A stretch of DNA of 63,856 bases from an uncultured Alphaproteobacteria bacterium (GCA_944392205.1 CALXVV010000028.1:1-63856), one strand, 5' to 3'; shown: positions 37,529 to 47,504, counted from the first letter of the stretch. A program made the numbers and translations. The notes: a model not told the origin generated them from the sequence alone.

Positions 37529-39211
37529 TTGCCGAGCGAAAGAGACATAATTTTAAATGATTTGTTAGCCCTAAACACGGCTATTGCCAAAGATACAGAT
37601 ACCCAAATCTTGGTAGAAAAAGTCATGAGGGTTGCAGCCAAAGCGGCCTCTGCCGATGGCTGTTTTTTCTTTGAGATTGGGCAAGACAAGTTTATGTCCC
37701 TCACCTACAGCAACATCAAAAGCCTAAGAGAGCGCCAGGTTGGTTTTGACAACCTAGACTTTTTTGAACCGATAGCTTTGGTAGATATAAAAAACAAAGC
37801 AGCCAAACGTCCGGCAGAAATCTGCGCCATAAACCGAGAAATCATAAATACCGACAACATTTACAATGATGACGAAATAGATACCTCATTCATCTCAGGA
37901 TTTGACTACAAAAATGACTATGCCACCGTTTCTGTTTTGGCCCTTCCGCTGATTGACAGAAAGGATAATCTCATCGGTGTGGCGCAATTTATCAACGCCA
38001 TGGACAACAACGGCAAAGTGATAAACTTCACCTCTGAGACGGTCAACATGCTGTTATCCATTTGCCAATTGCTTGTTGTTGTGCTGGAAAACAAAGGATT
38101 AAGAGAGGCATATTCTCAGCTTTTGGAGTCTTTTATTGAGGTTTTGGCGCGCGCCATTGATGCCAAATCACCTTATACAGGCAGCCACTGCCAAAAAGTT
38201 CCGATTATCACCAGGATGTTGACCACCGCAGCCACGGAAGAAACAGAAGGCCCCTTAAAAGATTTTGAGATGAGCGATGACGACTGGTATGCTCTGCACA
38301 TTGCCTCTTGGCTGCATGACTGCGGCAAAGTCACCACTCCGGAATATATTGTCGATAAGGCCACCAAATTAGAAACCATAAACAATCGCATTCACGAGAT
38401 TCGCAATCGGTTTGAGATTTTAAGAAGAGATGCCCACATTACCTACCTGCAGAAGCGTTTGGCAGAAGTTGACAGCAAAGAGAATCTACAGGCAGAGTTT
38501 ATAGCAAAAGTAAAGCAATTAGAAGATGATTTTGCCTTTGTAGCCTGGTGCAACACGGGAGATAACGAGATAAGCAAAGCCGATCAACAACGCCTAGATG
38601 AAATCGGCAAGCAGACATTTACGAGATACTTCAACCGCATGTTGGGACTTTCCTGGGCGGAGCGCAATGCCGTCACAACGCCTGAAATTTATAATCACCC
38701 CTGCCAAGAGCAGCTCTTGCAAGACAGGCCCGACCATTTGATGGACGGCTACAACAGAGGAGAGCTATACAATCTCAAGATAAAACAAGGAACCATCAAT
38801 AAGGAAGAAAGGGAAAAGATCAACGACCATATTGTTGTGACCATTGATATGCTAAAAGCGCTACCTTTCCCCAAAGAGCTTGCCAACGTGGTAGAATACG
38901 CCGGCTGCCACCATGAATGGGTCAACGGCAAAGGATACCCCAACCACCTGACCGGAGACCAGATGTCGATTCCGGCTAAAATAATGGCCATTGCTGATGT
39001 TTTTGAGGCCCTCACGGCCAAAGACCGCCCCTACAAGGAGCCTAAAAAGTTATCAGAAGTTTTGCGAATTATGCAAGAGATGAAAAACATCGGACATTTG
39101 GATCCTGATTTGTATAGAGTATTTATCACACATAAGGTTTACTTGGACTATGCTGAACAATATATGAATAAAGAACAAATAGATGAAATTAATCCCGAGG
39201 AGTATTTATAA
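37529..39211 (+). CDS. GAF/HD-GYP domain cyclic-di-GMP phosphodiesterase
   Basis: The 560-residue protein has a GAF sensor domain (about residues 20-190, LPLIDRKDNLIGVAQFINAM) and an HD-GYP domain from about 205: DAKSPYTGSHCQKVPI, HD pair in ASWLHDCGKVTTPEYIVDKA near 268, then HHEWVNGKGYPNHLTGDQ with an intact GYP near 470 and ADVFEALTAKDRPYK. A roughly 100-residue helical insert separates HD and GYP parts. It probably hydrolyses cyclic di-GMP. The start is TTG: AAGGAGG lies eight bases before it and the next ATG is 32 codons inside the GAF domain. gloB starts on its last base. Confidence 0.9.
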   Translation: MPSERDIILNDLLALNTAIAKDTDTQILVEKVMRVAAKAASADGCFFFEIGQDKFMSLTYSNIKSLRERQVGFDNLDFFEPIALVDIKNKAAKRPAEICAINREIINTDNIYNDDEIDTSFISGFDYKNDYATVSVLALPLIDRKDNLIGVAQFINAMDNNGKVINFTSETVNMLLSICQLLVVVLENKGLREAYSQLLESFIEVLARAIDAKSPYTGSHCQKVPIITRMLTTAATEETEGPLKDFEMSDDDWYALHIASWLHDCGKVTTPEYIVDKATKLETINNRIHEIRNRFEILRRDAHITYLQKRLAEVDSKENLQAEFIAKVKQLEDDFAFVAWCNTGDNEISKADQQRLDEIGKQTFTRYFNRMLGLSWAERNAVTTPEIYNHPCQEQLLQDRPDHLMDGYNRGELYNLKIKQGTINKEEREKINDHIVVTIDMLKALPFPKELANVVEYAGCHHEWVNGKGYPNHLTGDQMSIPAKIMAIADVFEALTAKDRPYKEPKKLSEVLRIMQEMKNIGHLDPDLYRVFITHKVYLDYAEQYMNKEQIDEINPEEYL

Positions 39212-39963
39212 TGCCAGAGATACACACGGTCCTGTGCCGGGCCGGACAGATGGATAACTACAGCTATATTTTGCATGATAAAAAAAGCGGCATTACAGCG
39301 GTGATAGACCCTTCGGAAAATGCGCCGATAATAAAGAAACTGCAAGAGCTGGGGCTGAGGCTTGACTATATCTTAAACACACATCACCACTTTGACCACA
39401 CAGATGGCAATTTGGAACTAAAAGAGCTGTTTGGCGCCAAAGTTATCGGCGACCAAAAAGATGCGCGACGCATTCCTGGACTGGATTTTGGCGTTGAAGA
39501 TGGGCAGACTTACAGCCTGGATAAAAGGGGCTTAGATTTAGCAGACAAGAAAAAAGATACTGATTTTATTTTTAAGGTTATAGATGTTTCTGCCCACACC
39601 CAAGGACATGTTTTATATTATTTTCCTCAAGACAAGACTGTTTTCACCGGAGATACCTTGTTTAACCTATGTGTTGGCGGGTTATTTGAAGGAACGATTG
39701 AGCAGATGTTTACCGCGCTGTCAAAAATCAGAGCTCTGCCTGAAGACGTGAGATTTTACCCCGGGCATGAATATACTTTTGGCGGAGCCCACGAGGCTTA
39801 TAATTATTTTGGCGGCAATGAGGATATCCAGAATTATTTGAGCCAAGCCCAGATGAGGCTGAAACAGGGGCTTTCGGCCGGCCCTTTTACGCTTGGCGAG
39901 GAGAAGAAATGTAACCCCTATCTGGCAGCAGATAGCTTGGAAGAGTTTAGAAAATTATTTTAG
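39211..39963 (+). CDS. gloB: Hydroxyacylglutathione hydrolase (glyoxalase II)
   Basis: The 250-residue metallo-beta-lactamase-fold enzyme has the binuclear zinc motif NTHHHFDHTDGN near residue 54, FTGDTLFN near 144 and YPGHEYTFGG near 181. It splits S-lactoylglutathione to lactate and glutathione, ending methylglyoxal detoxification. It overlaps the HD-GYP gene by one base (TAATG). No glyoxalase I is in the window. Confidence 0.93.
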   Translation: MPEIHTVLCRAGQMDNYSYILHDKKSGITAVIDPSENAPIIKKLQELGLRLDYILNTHHHFDHTDGNLELKELFGAKVIGDQKDARRIPGLDFGVEDGQTYSLDKRGLDLADKKKDTDFIFKVIDVSAHTQGHVLYYFPQDKTVFTGDTLFNLCVGGLFEGTIEQMFTALSKIRALPEDVRFYPGHEYTFGGAHEAYNYFGGNEDIQNYLSQAQMRLKQGLSAGPFTLGEEKKCNPYLAADSLEEFRKLF

Positions 39964-39974
39964 GGTTTAGCGGG

Positions 39975-40146
39975 ACACTTTTGAGCCTCTCAAATTGCTC
40001 TAGATGCGCCGGCATACATAAAAATTTGGAGAATGGTACAGATAGAGTGATTTGAAAGGCAAAAGTACCGGAGCGTACATTAGAGGTACGTGAGGACACT
40101 TTTGATCTTGCAAATTGCTCTAGATGTGCCGTTATACAAATTTTTA
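39975..40146. repeat. GTAC-tip palindromic repeat, full copy plus a right-hand half
   Basis: The full hairpin 40019-40146 has outer arms TAAAAATTT/AAATTTTTA, middle arms AGAGTGATTTG/CAAATTGCTCT (two G-U pairs), inner arms CAAAAGT/ACTTTTG, and tip GGAGC-GTAC-ATTAGAG-GTAC-GTGAGGAC. In front, 39975-40018 repeats the right-hand half alone (ACTTTTGAG...CAAATTGCTCTAGATG). The spacer between gloB and the next gene holds nothing else except a ribosome site. Confidence 0.85.
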
Positions 40147-40218
40147 AGACAAAATGTTGGACAAAATTGTTTTTATATGCTACTATATGATTAGAAATAA
40201 GAACTTCGGAGAACCAAA

Positions 40219-41505
40219 ATGGCAGAATATTTTTTTCCAAACCTTACAGATGACGATTATGAATTTTTATATAACGCTGTTTCTCCCGCAACAAAAGACG
40301 GGCTTGACAATTATAAAAATCGATTTTCAACTGCTATAAAAAATCCAAGCCAAACAGCCGAAGAGACCAGAAAAAATCGCATGGATGGTATCATTCTGTC
40401 CATCCAAAAGTACCTACAAGCACATAGTGGAAAGGGAACAGCAGACAACGAACTGCCGGAAATTCTCAAAAGAATAGAAGAATTAGGTTCCCGTTGCCCA
40501 GATGATTTAAAGGCAGAAATAGCTAAGGCTCTCAAAGAACAAGCTCAAAAAGAGGAAATCTCTGAAGAAGAAAAGAAAAAGCTGGAAGCCTCTGCCGAAA
40601 ACATTGAAAAAGGCGATGATGATAATGTCATAACCGTTGATGAAAATATCTCCGAAGCAAAAGAAGACGACGGCTGGAAAAAAGAAGTCAGAGAAGCGGT
40701 TAAAAAAGCCAACACTGACCTCAAACAAGAATTTGAAGAATATAAGAATGAAGAACACCCAGAACATCTGTTCTTCAAAGACAAAAAGAACGATAAAAAC
40801 ATCATTGCTTTTGCCAGCAAATCTGAGGGCTATGTTGAAGGTGAGCAAGCCGCTTTTGATGAGTTAGTCAAAACCGCCCAGAACATGGGCAAAGAGACCG
40901 TTAACTTTGGTAAATTTGAAAAACATCCGGAATACAAAGCCCGCTTATATCTTGCCTGCCTCAAATTCGGCATGAAGATGAAAAACGCCCCGGAGATTGA
41001 AGAACTGAAAGAATACCCGGAATATCGTAACATTGCCAGTTTCTACGCAACAAAAGCCCGTAAAGAATATAACGAGGCAAGAGCAACTGCTGACAAAGAT
41101 AATGGATTTCTAAGATTGGAACAACAAGCTTATGAATACGGCAGAAAACACAAAGAAAACCCCAATGATGAAACAATAAAAACGGACTATGAAAGAATAA
41201 AAAAACAATTAAACGAGCACCCTCTGCAGCAGAAACTGCAAAAGGCAGAAAAGGAATTCACACACTACGCAAAAGAAATGATGGATCACTACATCGAATA
41301 TGGTTCAGGTGCCAATGATACCCGCACCAAGGAACAACGCAAAGAAAGAGTATCAAAACATATGAAAGAATATCTATCAGGGGACTTTTATATGCAAAAA
41401 GTTGATGAAACCAAGAATCTAGCTGTTGCACCTAAAGCGAATACATATCGGCAAATAGAATTCAGAGCAGCAAGATTAGTTCAAAATGCCAACCGCAGCC
41501 GCTAA
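40219..41505 (+). CDS. Large charged helical protein of unknown function
   Basis: The 428-residue soluble protein starts MAEYFFPNLTDDDYEFLYNA. Residues about 95-200 are acidic coiled-coil (runs of E and K). Residues about 205-265 form a separate block: YVEGEQAAFDELVKTAQNMG, VNFGKFEKHPEYKARLYLAC and LKFGMKMKNAPE. It faintly resembles LPD7-type domains of mobile-element polyproteins (a phenylalanine/arginine helix followed by GM-x-hydrophobic). No signal peptide, no enzyme motif. CGGAG precedes the ATG and a terminator follows. Host-interaction or mobile-element roles are both possible. Confidence 0.7.
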   Translation: MAEYFFPNLTDDDYEFLYNAVSPATKDGLDNYKNRFSTAIKNPSQTAEETRKNRMDGIILSIQKYLQAHSGKGTADNELPEILKRIEELGSRCPDDLKAEIAKALKEQAQKEEISEEEKKKLEASAENIEKGDDDNVITVDENISEAKEDDGWKKEVREAVKKANTDLKQEFEEYKNEEHPEHLFFKDKKNDKNIIAFASKSEGYVEGEQAAFDELVKTAQNMGKETVNFGKFEKHPEYKARLYLACLKFGMKMKNAPEIEELKEYPEYRNIASFYATKARKEYNEARATADKDNGFLRLEQQAYEYGRKHKENPNDETIKTDYERIKKQLNEHPLQQKLQKAEKEFTHYAKEMMDHYIEYGSGANDTRTKEQRKERVSKHMKEYLSGDFYMQKVDETKNLAVAPKANTYRQIEFRAARLVQNANRSR

Positions 41506-41554
41506 GCAAATAGGGGACAAAAAAAATCACGACGACATAAACAACAAAATAGAA

Positions 41555-41596
41555 TCCGCAGTCGTTCCTCTCAGGCGGCTGCGGAGTTATTTTTTC
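41555..41596 (+). terminator. Terminator of the 40219 gene
   Basis: TCCGCAG/CTGCGGA arms, loop of 17 bases containing a second pairing, then GTTATTTTTT running into the end of convergent trmL. Confidence 0.75.
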
Positions 41597-42051
41597 CACC
41601 TGGTTTGGCGCAAAGCCTCGCCAACAACCATGGTCGCAGACACCGCCACGTTAATGGAGCGAGCTTTCTCATTCATGGGAATCAAAAGCCTGGCATCGGC
41701 GATTTGATGAACTTCTTCCGGCACACCGGCAGATTCGCGCCCCATTAAGATAATGTCATTTTCCTTAAATTCAAAATCAACATAAGGCTTGCTGGCATGG
41801 GTTGTAAGCAACACAATGCGGCCATATTCGGCAGGATGCTCGGCCCGATATTGCAAAAAATCTTGCCAGGAATCATGGCGGCGATAATCAACCATATCCA
41901 AATAATCCATCCCGGCACGGCGCATGGCCTTGTCATTAAAGATAAAACCACACGGCTCAATAATGTCTATGGGCAAATCCACACAAGCGCACAAACGCAT
42001 TAAAGTCCCGGTATTTTGCGGAATATCCGGCTGAAACAAGGCTAAACGCAT
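41587..42051 (-). CDS. trmL: tRNA (cytidine(34)-2'-O)-methyltransferase
   Basis: The 154-residue SPOUT enzyme methylates the wobble ribose of tRNA-Leu. It starts MRLALFQPDIPQNTGTLMRL, has LMGRESAGVPEEV near residue 98 and the knot motif IPMNEKARSINVAVSATMVV near 120, both part of the SAM-binding trefoil. The ATG at 42051 has GAGGGAAG before it; a frame opening at 42087 adds 12 residues not seen in the family. It is the last gene of a minus run rplY-pth-ychF-trmL. Confidence 0.93.
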   Translation of the reverse strand: MRLALFQPDIPQNTGTLMRLCACVDLPIDIIEPCGFIFNDKAMRRAGMDYLDMVDYRRHDSWQDFLQYRAEHPAEYGRIVLLTTHASKPYVDFEFKENDIILMGRESAGVPEEVHQIADARLLIPMNEKARSINVAVSATMVVGEALRQTRWKK

Positions 42052-42137
42052 TTCTTCCCTCTCAATTTCACACAAAGAATTTATCAACGACCGACGCTGC
42101 GCCGATTATCGAGCATGATCGACCCTCTTGCAAGCTC

Positions 42138-43247
42138 CTAAACGTTGAATAAGAAATTCAACAAATCTCCATCCTGCACCACATAGTCTTTACCCTCGGA
42201 GCGCATTTTGCCGGCTTCTTTACAAGCCTGCTCGCCACCGAACTTGACAAAGTCATCATAAGATATGGTCTCGGCGCGGATAAAGCCTTTCTCAAAGTCA
42301 GAATGGATAATTCCGGCGCATTGCGGGGCTTTTGAACCCTTTAGAAAAGTCCAGGCACGCACTTCTTTTGGTCCGGCGGTAAAATAAGTTTGTAAGCCAA
42401 GCAAATCATACCCGGCACGGATAATTTTGGTAAGCCCGGTTTCCTCTAGCCCCAGCGCACCCAAAAATTCTTTTTTCTCCTCCTCGGTCTCCAATTGAGC
42501 GACCTCGGATTCTATCTCGGCAGAAATAATCACCGCCTGAGCATTTTCCGCTCTTGCTTTTTCAAACACTCTCTTTGAATATTCATTGCCGGAAGCCGCC
42601 GATTCCTCATCCACATTGCACACATACAAAACCGGTTTAGAAGTCAAAAGTTGCAGCATCTTATAAGCTTTGCAGGCATCTTTGTTGGAGGCATCAGGAG
42701 CCGCGGTGCGAGCCGGTTTTCCGGCCTTTAGAGCCTCAATCACAGAGGCCATTACGCTCACATTGACAATAGCTTCTTTATCACCGCCTTTGGCTTTTTT
42801 CTGAGCCTGATCAAATCTCTTTTCCAAGGATTCAAGGTCGGCAATCATCAACTCTGTTTCCACGATTTCGGCATCACGAATAGGGTCAACGCTGCCCTCA
42901 ACATGGGTGATGTTTTCATTTTCAAAACAGCGCAACACATGGATAATGGCATCCACCTCGCGGATATTGGCCAAAAATTGGTTGCCCAACCCCTCGCCCT
43001 TGGATGCGCCTTTAACCAGACCGGCAATATCAACAAACTCCAGCTGTGTCGGCACCACATTTTTGGGTTTAACCATCTCAACCAACTTATCCAAGCGTTT
43101 ATCAGGCACCGCCACCCGCCCGGTGTTGGGTTCAATCGTACAAAACGGAAAATTCGCTGCCTGTGCTGCAATGGTTTGGGTCAGAGCATTAAACAAGGTT
43201 GATTTTCCGACATTAGGCAAGCCGACAATACCGCAGTTAAATCCCAT
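42138..43247 (-). CDS. ychF: Ribosome-binding ATPase YchF (OBG family)
   Basis: The 369-residue P-loop protein has [17 protein letters not shown] near residue 9, [20 protein letters not shown] near 66 and NVDEES near 203, the non-canonical G4 that lets the family use ATP. A coiled-coil arm (residues about 130-190) and the C-terminal TGS domain ([18 protein letters not shown], then [11 protein letters not shown]) are present. The ATG at 43247 has AAGGAG eight bases upstream. It follows pth by 12 bases, the usual order. Confidence 0.96.
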   Translation of the reverse strand: MGFNCGIVGLPNVGKSTLFNALTQTIAAQAANFPFCTIEPNTGRVAVPDKRLDKLVEMVKPKNVVPTQLEFVDIAGLVKGASKGEGLGNQFLANIREVDAIIHVLRCFENENITHVEGSVDPIRDAEIVETELMIADLESLEKRFDQAQKKAKGGDKEAIVNVSVMASVIEALKAGKPARTAAPDASNKDACKAYKMLQLLTSKPVLYVCNVDEESAASGNEYSKRVFEKARAENAQAVIISAEIESEVAQLETEEEKKEFLGALGLEETGLTKIIRAGYDLLGLQTYFTAGPKEVRAWTFLKGSKAPQCAGIIHSDFEKGFIRAETISYDDFVKFGGEQACKEAGKMRSEGKDYVVQDGDLLNFLFNV

Positions 43248-43259
43248 AATCAAAACTCC

Positions 43260-43835
43260 TTATTGTTTTCTCAAAACATCGCCGAGCTTATTGCAAAAAG
43301 CGGCGATTCCATCTTTCATCAAGACCTCGATTAAAGAGGCCACAATTTCTATCTCATTATAAATAACATCTTCATCGGCCTTGCCAAAGCGTGACAACAC
43401 ATGGTTCACCACCGCTTCGCCGCCGGTTTGCGGATGTCCCACCCCGATTCTGATACGGTTATAATTAGGGCTGATGGCCGCATCAATAGACTTGATTCCG
43501 TTATGCCCACCGGCACCACCGCCGATTTTAGCCTTAACCTTGCCGACCGGCAAATCCATATCATCATGAATAACGATAATATTTTCAGGCAAAATCTTAT
43601 AAAAATGAGCAGCTTTCACCACCGAATTTCCGGATAGGTTCATATAAGTTTGCGGTTTCAAAAGATAAACCTTTTCCCCACCTATTTTACCCTCGGCAAT
43701 TTCACCGTCAAACTTATCTCTAAAAGGTGAAAAATTAAACTTCTGGTACAAGAAATCTGCCGCCATAAATCCAACATTATGACGTGTGCCGGCATATTCT
43801 GCCCCCGGATTTCCCAAACCAACGATAAGAAACAT
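43260..43835 (-). CDS. pth: Peptidyl-tRNA hydrolase
   Basis: The 191-residue enzyme frees tRNA from dropped-off peptidyl-tRNA. It starts [20 protein letters not shown] with the catalytic His, has [10 protein letters not shown] near residue 60, [12 protein letters not shown] near 88 with the catalytic Asp, and [13 protein letters not shown] near 104. The ATG at 43835 is preceded by GAAGAG. It is cotranscribed with ychF and probably rplY. Confidence 0.95.
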   Translation of the reverse strand: MFLIVGLGNPGAEYAGTRHNVGFMAADFLYQKFNFSPFRDKFDGEIAEGKIGGEKVYLLKPQTYMNLSGNSVVKAAHFYKILPENIIVIHDDMDLPVGKVKAKIGGGAGGHNGIKSIDAAISPNYNRIRIGVGHPQTGGEAVVNHVLSRFGKADEDVIYNEIEIVASLIEVLMKDGIAAFCNKLGDVLRKQ

Positions 43836-43923
43836 CAAAAACTCTTCAATCAGATAAAATAAATTGGCGGGCCATCATGCAACAACCGCACACTCCGGCA
43901 CCGCCAAAGACAATCACTCCGAA

Positions 43924-44214
43924 TTATTTGCGGAGAAAATCTACATGGATAGGCATATCGGTAACCGGGTGGAATTGAACATCCTGGCATTTAACCTTGT
44001 GTTTTTTGCCATCCAAAACGATCTCGATATCAGCCTCATAAAGACCGGCGGTATTCAAAGCTTTTTCAAGCTCAACCGGGTGCAAAGAGATCATGATAGA
44101 CTCTTGTTTGCCACCATAGATAACGGCAGGGATACGCCCCTCACGACGACATGCACGAGCTGCCCCCTTACCTGCTTTCTCACGCTTTTCAGCATTAAAT
44201 GTAATATTTACCAT
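43924..44214 (-). CDS. rplY: Ribosomal protein bL25, short form
   Basis: The 96-residue 5S rRNA-binding protein starts MVNITFNAEKREKAGKGAAR, has GRIPAVIYGGKQ near residue 30 and ends DVQFHPVTDMPIHVDFLRK. Most alphaproteobacteria have the long CTC form of about 200 residues with a C-terminal beta domain; here the chain stops cleanly at the end of the RNA-binding domain, as in E. coli. GAGGA precedes the ATG at 44214. The rplY-pth-ychF order is conserved. Confidence 0.92.
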   Translation of the reverse strand: MVNITFNAEKREKAGKGAARACRREGRIPAVIYGGKQESIMISLHPVELEKALNTAGLYEADIEIVLDGKKHKVKCQDVQFHPVTDMPIHVDFLRK

Positions 44215-44338
44215 GTTAAAAATCCTCAAATAAAATTAAGACTCTATCCAAACCTCCAGGGGTGTCTGAATAGTGACTCCAGACATACACCGTTTTATTT
44301 TATTTTTCAAGGACTTTTTAAAAAGCCAAAGGGCCGGC

Positions 44339-44869
44339 TTAAACCGACCCTTCTGCAACTTTCTGAGGACATATGACAACCTGGAGCTCCAAAAAATCTC
44401 CATTGTCATCAAGCTCGACATAAGCAAACGAAGGCTCTTCTTTGCCAAGCTCATACCTAGCATTGGCATCGACATCAATACCAACGGCACTCATCACCTT
44501 GCCATTGATATTTATTGTGCCATAAAAGACACCCTCATCTTCTTCATCCTCGCTTTCCGGCACAAAAAATCCGACCGGATTGTCTTTCAGAAAGAAAAAC
44601 AACTGAGAATAAAGGTTATCTTGAGCTTTCTTTTGCAAGACAACGCCTACACAAACCAGCGACAACATATAAAAGCTTGTATCCCGAGAGATCTCAAAGA
44701 AGTAGTTGCCGGCAATAATGGCAAACACCATTATCAGATACACCCATGGCATCATGTGTTTAAAAAGGGCAATTTCTTCAATCGAGAGAACAATTTTGGA
44801 AATGCAGGCCAGAAGCAGAAACAACGTAACTGCTCCCAGCACCAGCCATAAAACTGTTTCCATAATCAT
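44339..44869 (-). CDS. Orphan membrane protein, second gene of a two-gene locus
   Basis: The 176-residue product has a membrane helix near residues 6-27 (VLWLVLGAVTLFLLLAC), two more near 42-58 and 65-80, then a soluble tail with an acidic stretch (PESEDEEDEGVFYG) and a beta-rich end with valines and DDNGDFLELQVVICP. No Shine-Dalgarno is visible; the start may be ATG 44869 or 44863. It begins six bases after the stop of the 44876 gene. The overall build recalls NfeD-like or stomatin-partner proteins only in outline. I recognise no family. Confidence 0.65.
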   Translation of the reverse strand: MIMETVLWLVLGAVTLFLLLACISKIVLSIEEIALFKHMMPWVYLIMVFAIIAGNYFFEISRDTSFYMLSLVCVGVVLQKKAQDNLYSQLFFFLKDNPVGFFVPESEDEEDEGVFYGTININGKVMSAVGIDVDANARYELGKEEPSFAYVELDDNGDFLELQVVICPQKVAEGSV

Positions 44870-44875
44870 AAAAGT

Positions 44876-45133
44876 TTAATGTTCAACAATCTCGACTTGC
44901 CAAAGCACATCTCTAAAATCAATGCCGATAACCCTGGCAATCAAAACATCAGGTAGCTCCCCTTCATAGTAGAAATACCCTTCTCGCAATTTTCCTCGCC
45001 AAAAGAACTGGCAGTAATATTCTCCCTCTTTGATTATCTTGACCTCATAAAGCCTGACAATAATCAAAAATCTATCAAAGAAGTGAAATCCTGCCGCAAT
45101 CAAGGCAATTATCAATAATATCCATCCACTCAT
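44876..45133 (-). CDS. Orphan small membrane protein, first gene of a two-gene locus
   Basis: The 85-residue product has one N-terminal helix (WILLIIALIAAGFHFF, residues about 4-19) and a soluble beta-rich rest (EGEYYCQFFWRGKLREGYFYY). There is no Shine-Dalgarno; the leader ends in AAAGCTTATG, the same as the unrelated orphan at 48926, and the promoter region is alike too. The gene lies between the pnp terminator and rplY, an insertion relative to usual gene order. Confidence 0.65.
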   Translation of the reverse strand: MSGWILLIIALIAAGFHFFDRFLIIVRLYEVKIIKEGEYYCQFFWRGKLREGYFYYEGELPDVLIARVIGIDFRDVLWQVEIVEH

Positions 45134-45171
45134 AAGCTTTAGGTTTTAAGTTAATAATTTTTTTCTTTCTT

Positions 45172-45202
45172 CAAAATTAGACAAAAAGAAGACAAGAGTC
45201 AA
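45172..45202 (-). promoter_or_regulatory. Promoter of the 44876/44339 locus, shared type with 49412
   Basis: Minus strand TTG (45200-45202), 20 bases, TAATTTTG (45172-45179), followed by AAGAAA. It fits the Bacteroidetes pattern TTG-N19/20-TAnnTTTG and equally a sigma-70 reading TTGACT-N17-TAATTT. Confidence 0.5.
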
Positions 45203-45203
45203 C

Positions 45204-45234
45204 AAAAAACCGCCGGAGATTTTCACCCCGGCGG
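45204..45234 (-). terminator. Terminator of pnp
   Basis: CCGCCGG/CCGGCGG arms around an 11-base loop; on the minus strand a run of six T follows. Confidence 0.88.
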
Positions 45235-45264
45235 CGTTGAAAGGTTCAAGTTAAACCTCAAAAA

Positions 45265-47385
45265 TTATTTTTCGAGATCTTCACCTGTTTCTTGGTTTAC
45301 CCTCTTGGCAGAAAGCTTAATCTTGCCGCGATTATCACTGCCCAAGCACTTAACCCAGATTTGGTCACCCTCTTTGTAGAAGTCAGAAACAGAGGCAATA
45401 CGCTCGTTCTTAACTTCAGAGATATGAACCAATCCCTCGGTATTGCCAAGAAAGCGGACAAACGCACCAAAATCCATGATTTTGGTAATGGTTCCGTGGT
45501 AGATCTTGCCGGCCTCCGGCTCTGCCACAATACCCATAACCCATTCCAGAGCGGCATCGCCTTCTTCTTTCTTCATTGAGGCGATTTTAACCACACCGTC
45601 ATCAGAAATATCGATTTTTGTATGTGTCTTTTCAACAATCTCTCTGATAACCTTACCGCCGGTGCCGATAACCTCACGGATTTTATCAACCGGGATCTTA
45701 ATGGCAACGATTCTCGGAGCCCGGTCAGAAACATGCGGACGCGGCTCAGCAATAGCTTTTGCCATCTCGCCCAAAATATGAATTCTGCCCTCATGAGCCT
45801 GAGCCAAAGCTGTTTTCATAATATCTTTGGTGATAGAGGTGATTTTAATATCCATCTGCAAAGCAGTAACACCGTCTTTTGTTCCGGCGACCTTAAAGTC
45901 CATATCACCCAAGTGATCTTCATCACCCAAGATATCTGTCAAGACGGCAACACGCCCGTCGTCTTCCTTAATCAACCCCATGGCAATACCGGCAACAGGT
46001 TTAGCCAAAGGCACACCGGCAGCCATCAAAGACATCGTGGTTCCGCAAACGGTAGCCATAGAAGAAGAACCGTTAGATTCCATGATCTCAGAAACAACAC
46101 GCACCGTATAGGGAAAAGCGTCCTTGTCTTTTGGCATCATCGGATGAATAGCGCGCCAAGCCAATTTTCCGTGTCCGATTTCACGGCGTCCGGGACTGCC
46201 GATACGGCCACACTCGCCAACTGAGAACGGCGGGAAGTTGTAGTTGAGCATAAAGTCTTCTTTATATTCATCCATCAAACCGTCAACAACCTGAGCATCC
46301 TCGCCAGTACCAAGGGTAGTAACAACCAATGCCTGAGTTTCACCACGGGTAAACAAGGCTGAGCCGTGAGCTGTCGGCAAGACATCAACCTGGCAGGCAA
46401 TCGGGCGCACGGTCTTGGTATCGCGGCCATCGATTCTATGTCCGGTTGTCAATACCGCTTCGCGCATAACTTTGTGCATCAATTTCTCAATAGCATCTTG
46501 AGCATAGCGTTGTTCAAACTCATTTTCCGGATCAAGCGTTGCCTTGAATTTCTCAGAGGCAGCCGCAATCAGCTCACCGCGCTTAAGTTTATCTGTTTCT
46601 TTGAAAGCTGTTTCAAATTCAGCTGTAAAATCTTTAGCCAATTTGGCATAAAGCTCATCAAACTCCGGTGGGAAGGTTGGAGTTTCCCACTTTTCTTTGC
46701 CAGCCTCATTTGCAAGCTCGGCAATCATCTTAATAACCGGCTGGAAGCTCTCAAAACCGAACATAACAGCACCAAGCATAGTGTCTTCAGAAAGCTCTTG
46801 GGCCTCAGATTCAACCATCAAAACGCCCTCAGATGTTCCGGCAACCACCAATTCCAGGTCAGTATCTTTGAGCTGCTCCAAAGTTGGGTTCAAAATATAT
46901 TCACCGTTTTTATATCCAACTTTTGCTCCGCCAATCGGCCCCATAAACGGAATACCCGAAACAGCCAAAGCGGCAGAGGCCGCAATCATAGCCGGAATAT
47001 CGGAGTCTGTATTTTGGTCATGAGCCAAAACGGTACAAATGATTTGCACCTCATTTTTGAACGCATCAGGAAACAGCGGACGAATAGGTCTGTCAATCAA
47101 GCGAGAAAGCAAGACCTCACGCTCGGATGGTTTACCCTCACGCTTCATAAAACCGCCCGGTACCTTACCGGTTGCATAGTATTTTTCCTGATAATTAACT
47201 GTCAAAGGAAAGAAATCCTGATCAGCATTTACCTCTTTTGCGGCACAAACCGTTGCAATAACCTGCGTTTCACCATAAGTAACCACAACCGCACCCTGTG
47301 CCTGTCTGGCCATTTTACCTGTTTCCAAAACCAACTTGCGGCCGCCCCATTCCATTTCTTTGCGGCACACTTTAAAATCGATCAT
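45265..47385 (-). CDS. pnp: Polyribonucleotide nucleotidyltransferase (PNPase)
   Basis: The 706-residue 3'-5' phosphorolytic RNase has two RNase PH domains (residues about 10-225 and 320-550; [20 protein letters not shown] and [15 protein letters not shown]), a KH domain near 555-615 ([18 protein letters not shown]) and an S1 domain near 622-690 ([21 protein letters not shown]). It is a degradosome component. AAGGT precedes the ATG. Upstream lies rpsO, as in most proteobacteria, but the spacer contains a 118-bp palindrome. Confidence 0.97.
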   Translation of the reverse strand: MIDFKVCRKEMEWGGRKLVLETGKMARQAQGAVVVTYGETQVIATVCAAKEVNADQDFFPLTVNYQEKYYATGKVPGGFMKREGKPSEREVLLSRLIDRPIRPLFPDAFKNEVQIICTVLAHDQNTDSDIPAMIAASAALAVSGIPFMGPIGGAKVGYKNGEYILNPTLEQLKDTDLELVVAGTSEGVLMVESEAQELSEDTMLGAVMFGFESFQPVIKMIAELANEAGKEKWETPTFPPEFDELYAKLAKDFTAEFETAFKETDKLKRGELIAAASEKFKATLDPENEFEQRYAQDAIEKLMHKVMREAVLTTGHRIDGRDTKTVRPIACQVDVLPTAHGSALFTRGETQALVVTTLGTGEDAQVVDGLMDEYKEDFMLNYNFPPFSVGECGRIGSPGRREIGHGKLAWRAIHPMMPKDKDAFPYTVRVVSEIMESNGSSSMATVCGTTMSLMAAGVPLAKPVAGIAMGLIKEDDGRVAVLTDILGDEDHLGDMDFKVAGTKDGVTALQMDIKITSITKDIMKTALAQAHEGRIHILGEMAKAIAEPRPHVSDRAPRIVAIKIPVDKIREVIGTGGKVIREIVEKTHTKIDISDDGVVKIASMKKEEGDAALEWVMGIVAEPEAGKIYHGTITKIMDFGAFVRFLGNTEGLVHISEVKNERIASVSDFYKEGDQIWVKCLGSDNRGKIKLSAKRVNQETGEDLEK

Positions 47386-47504
47386 ATTTCTTTACCTTTC
47401 ATATAAAAACCTCTACCTGCCCCATGCAGGATTTTTTTATAAAGAACGGCGGGGCTCATTCCTCCGCGGCTCAAATATTCCTTAAAGCACAACTTTAGGA
47501 AAAA

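Noticed and set aside
39975..40146. Insertion sequence
   Set aside because: No transposase frame and no terminal repeats beyond the hairpin arms; short palindromic repeat is the better description.
44339..45133. Possible toxin-antitoxin pair
   Set aside because: Two small adjacent genes, but both encode membrane-anchored proteins with no toxin or DNA-binding motif, and the second is as large as 176 residues.
46366..47406. Plus-strand frame of 346 codons opposite pnp
   Set aside because: Antisense of a complete, motif-bearing PNPase; no start signals and no recognisable domain.
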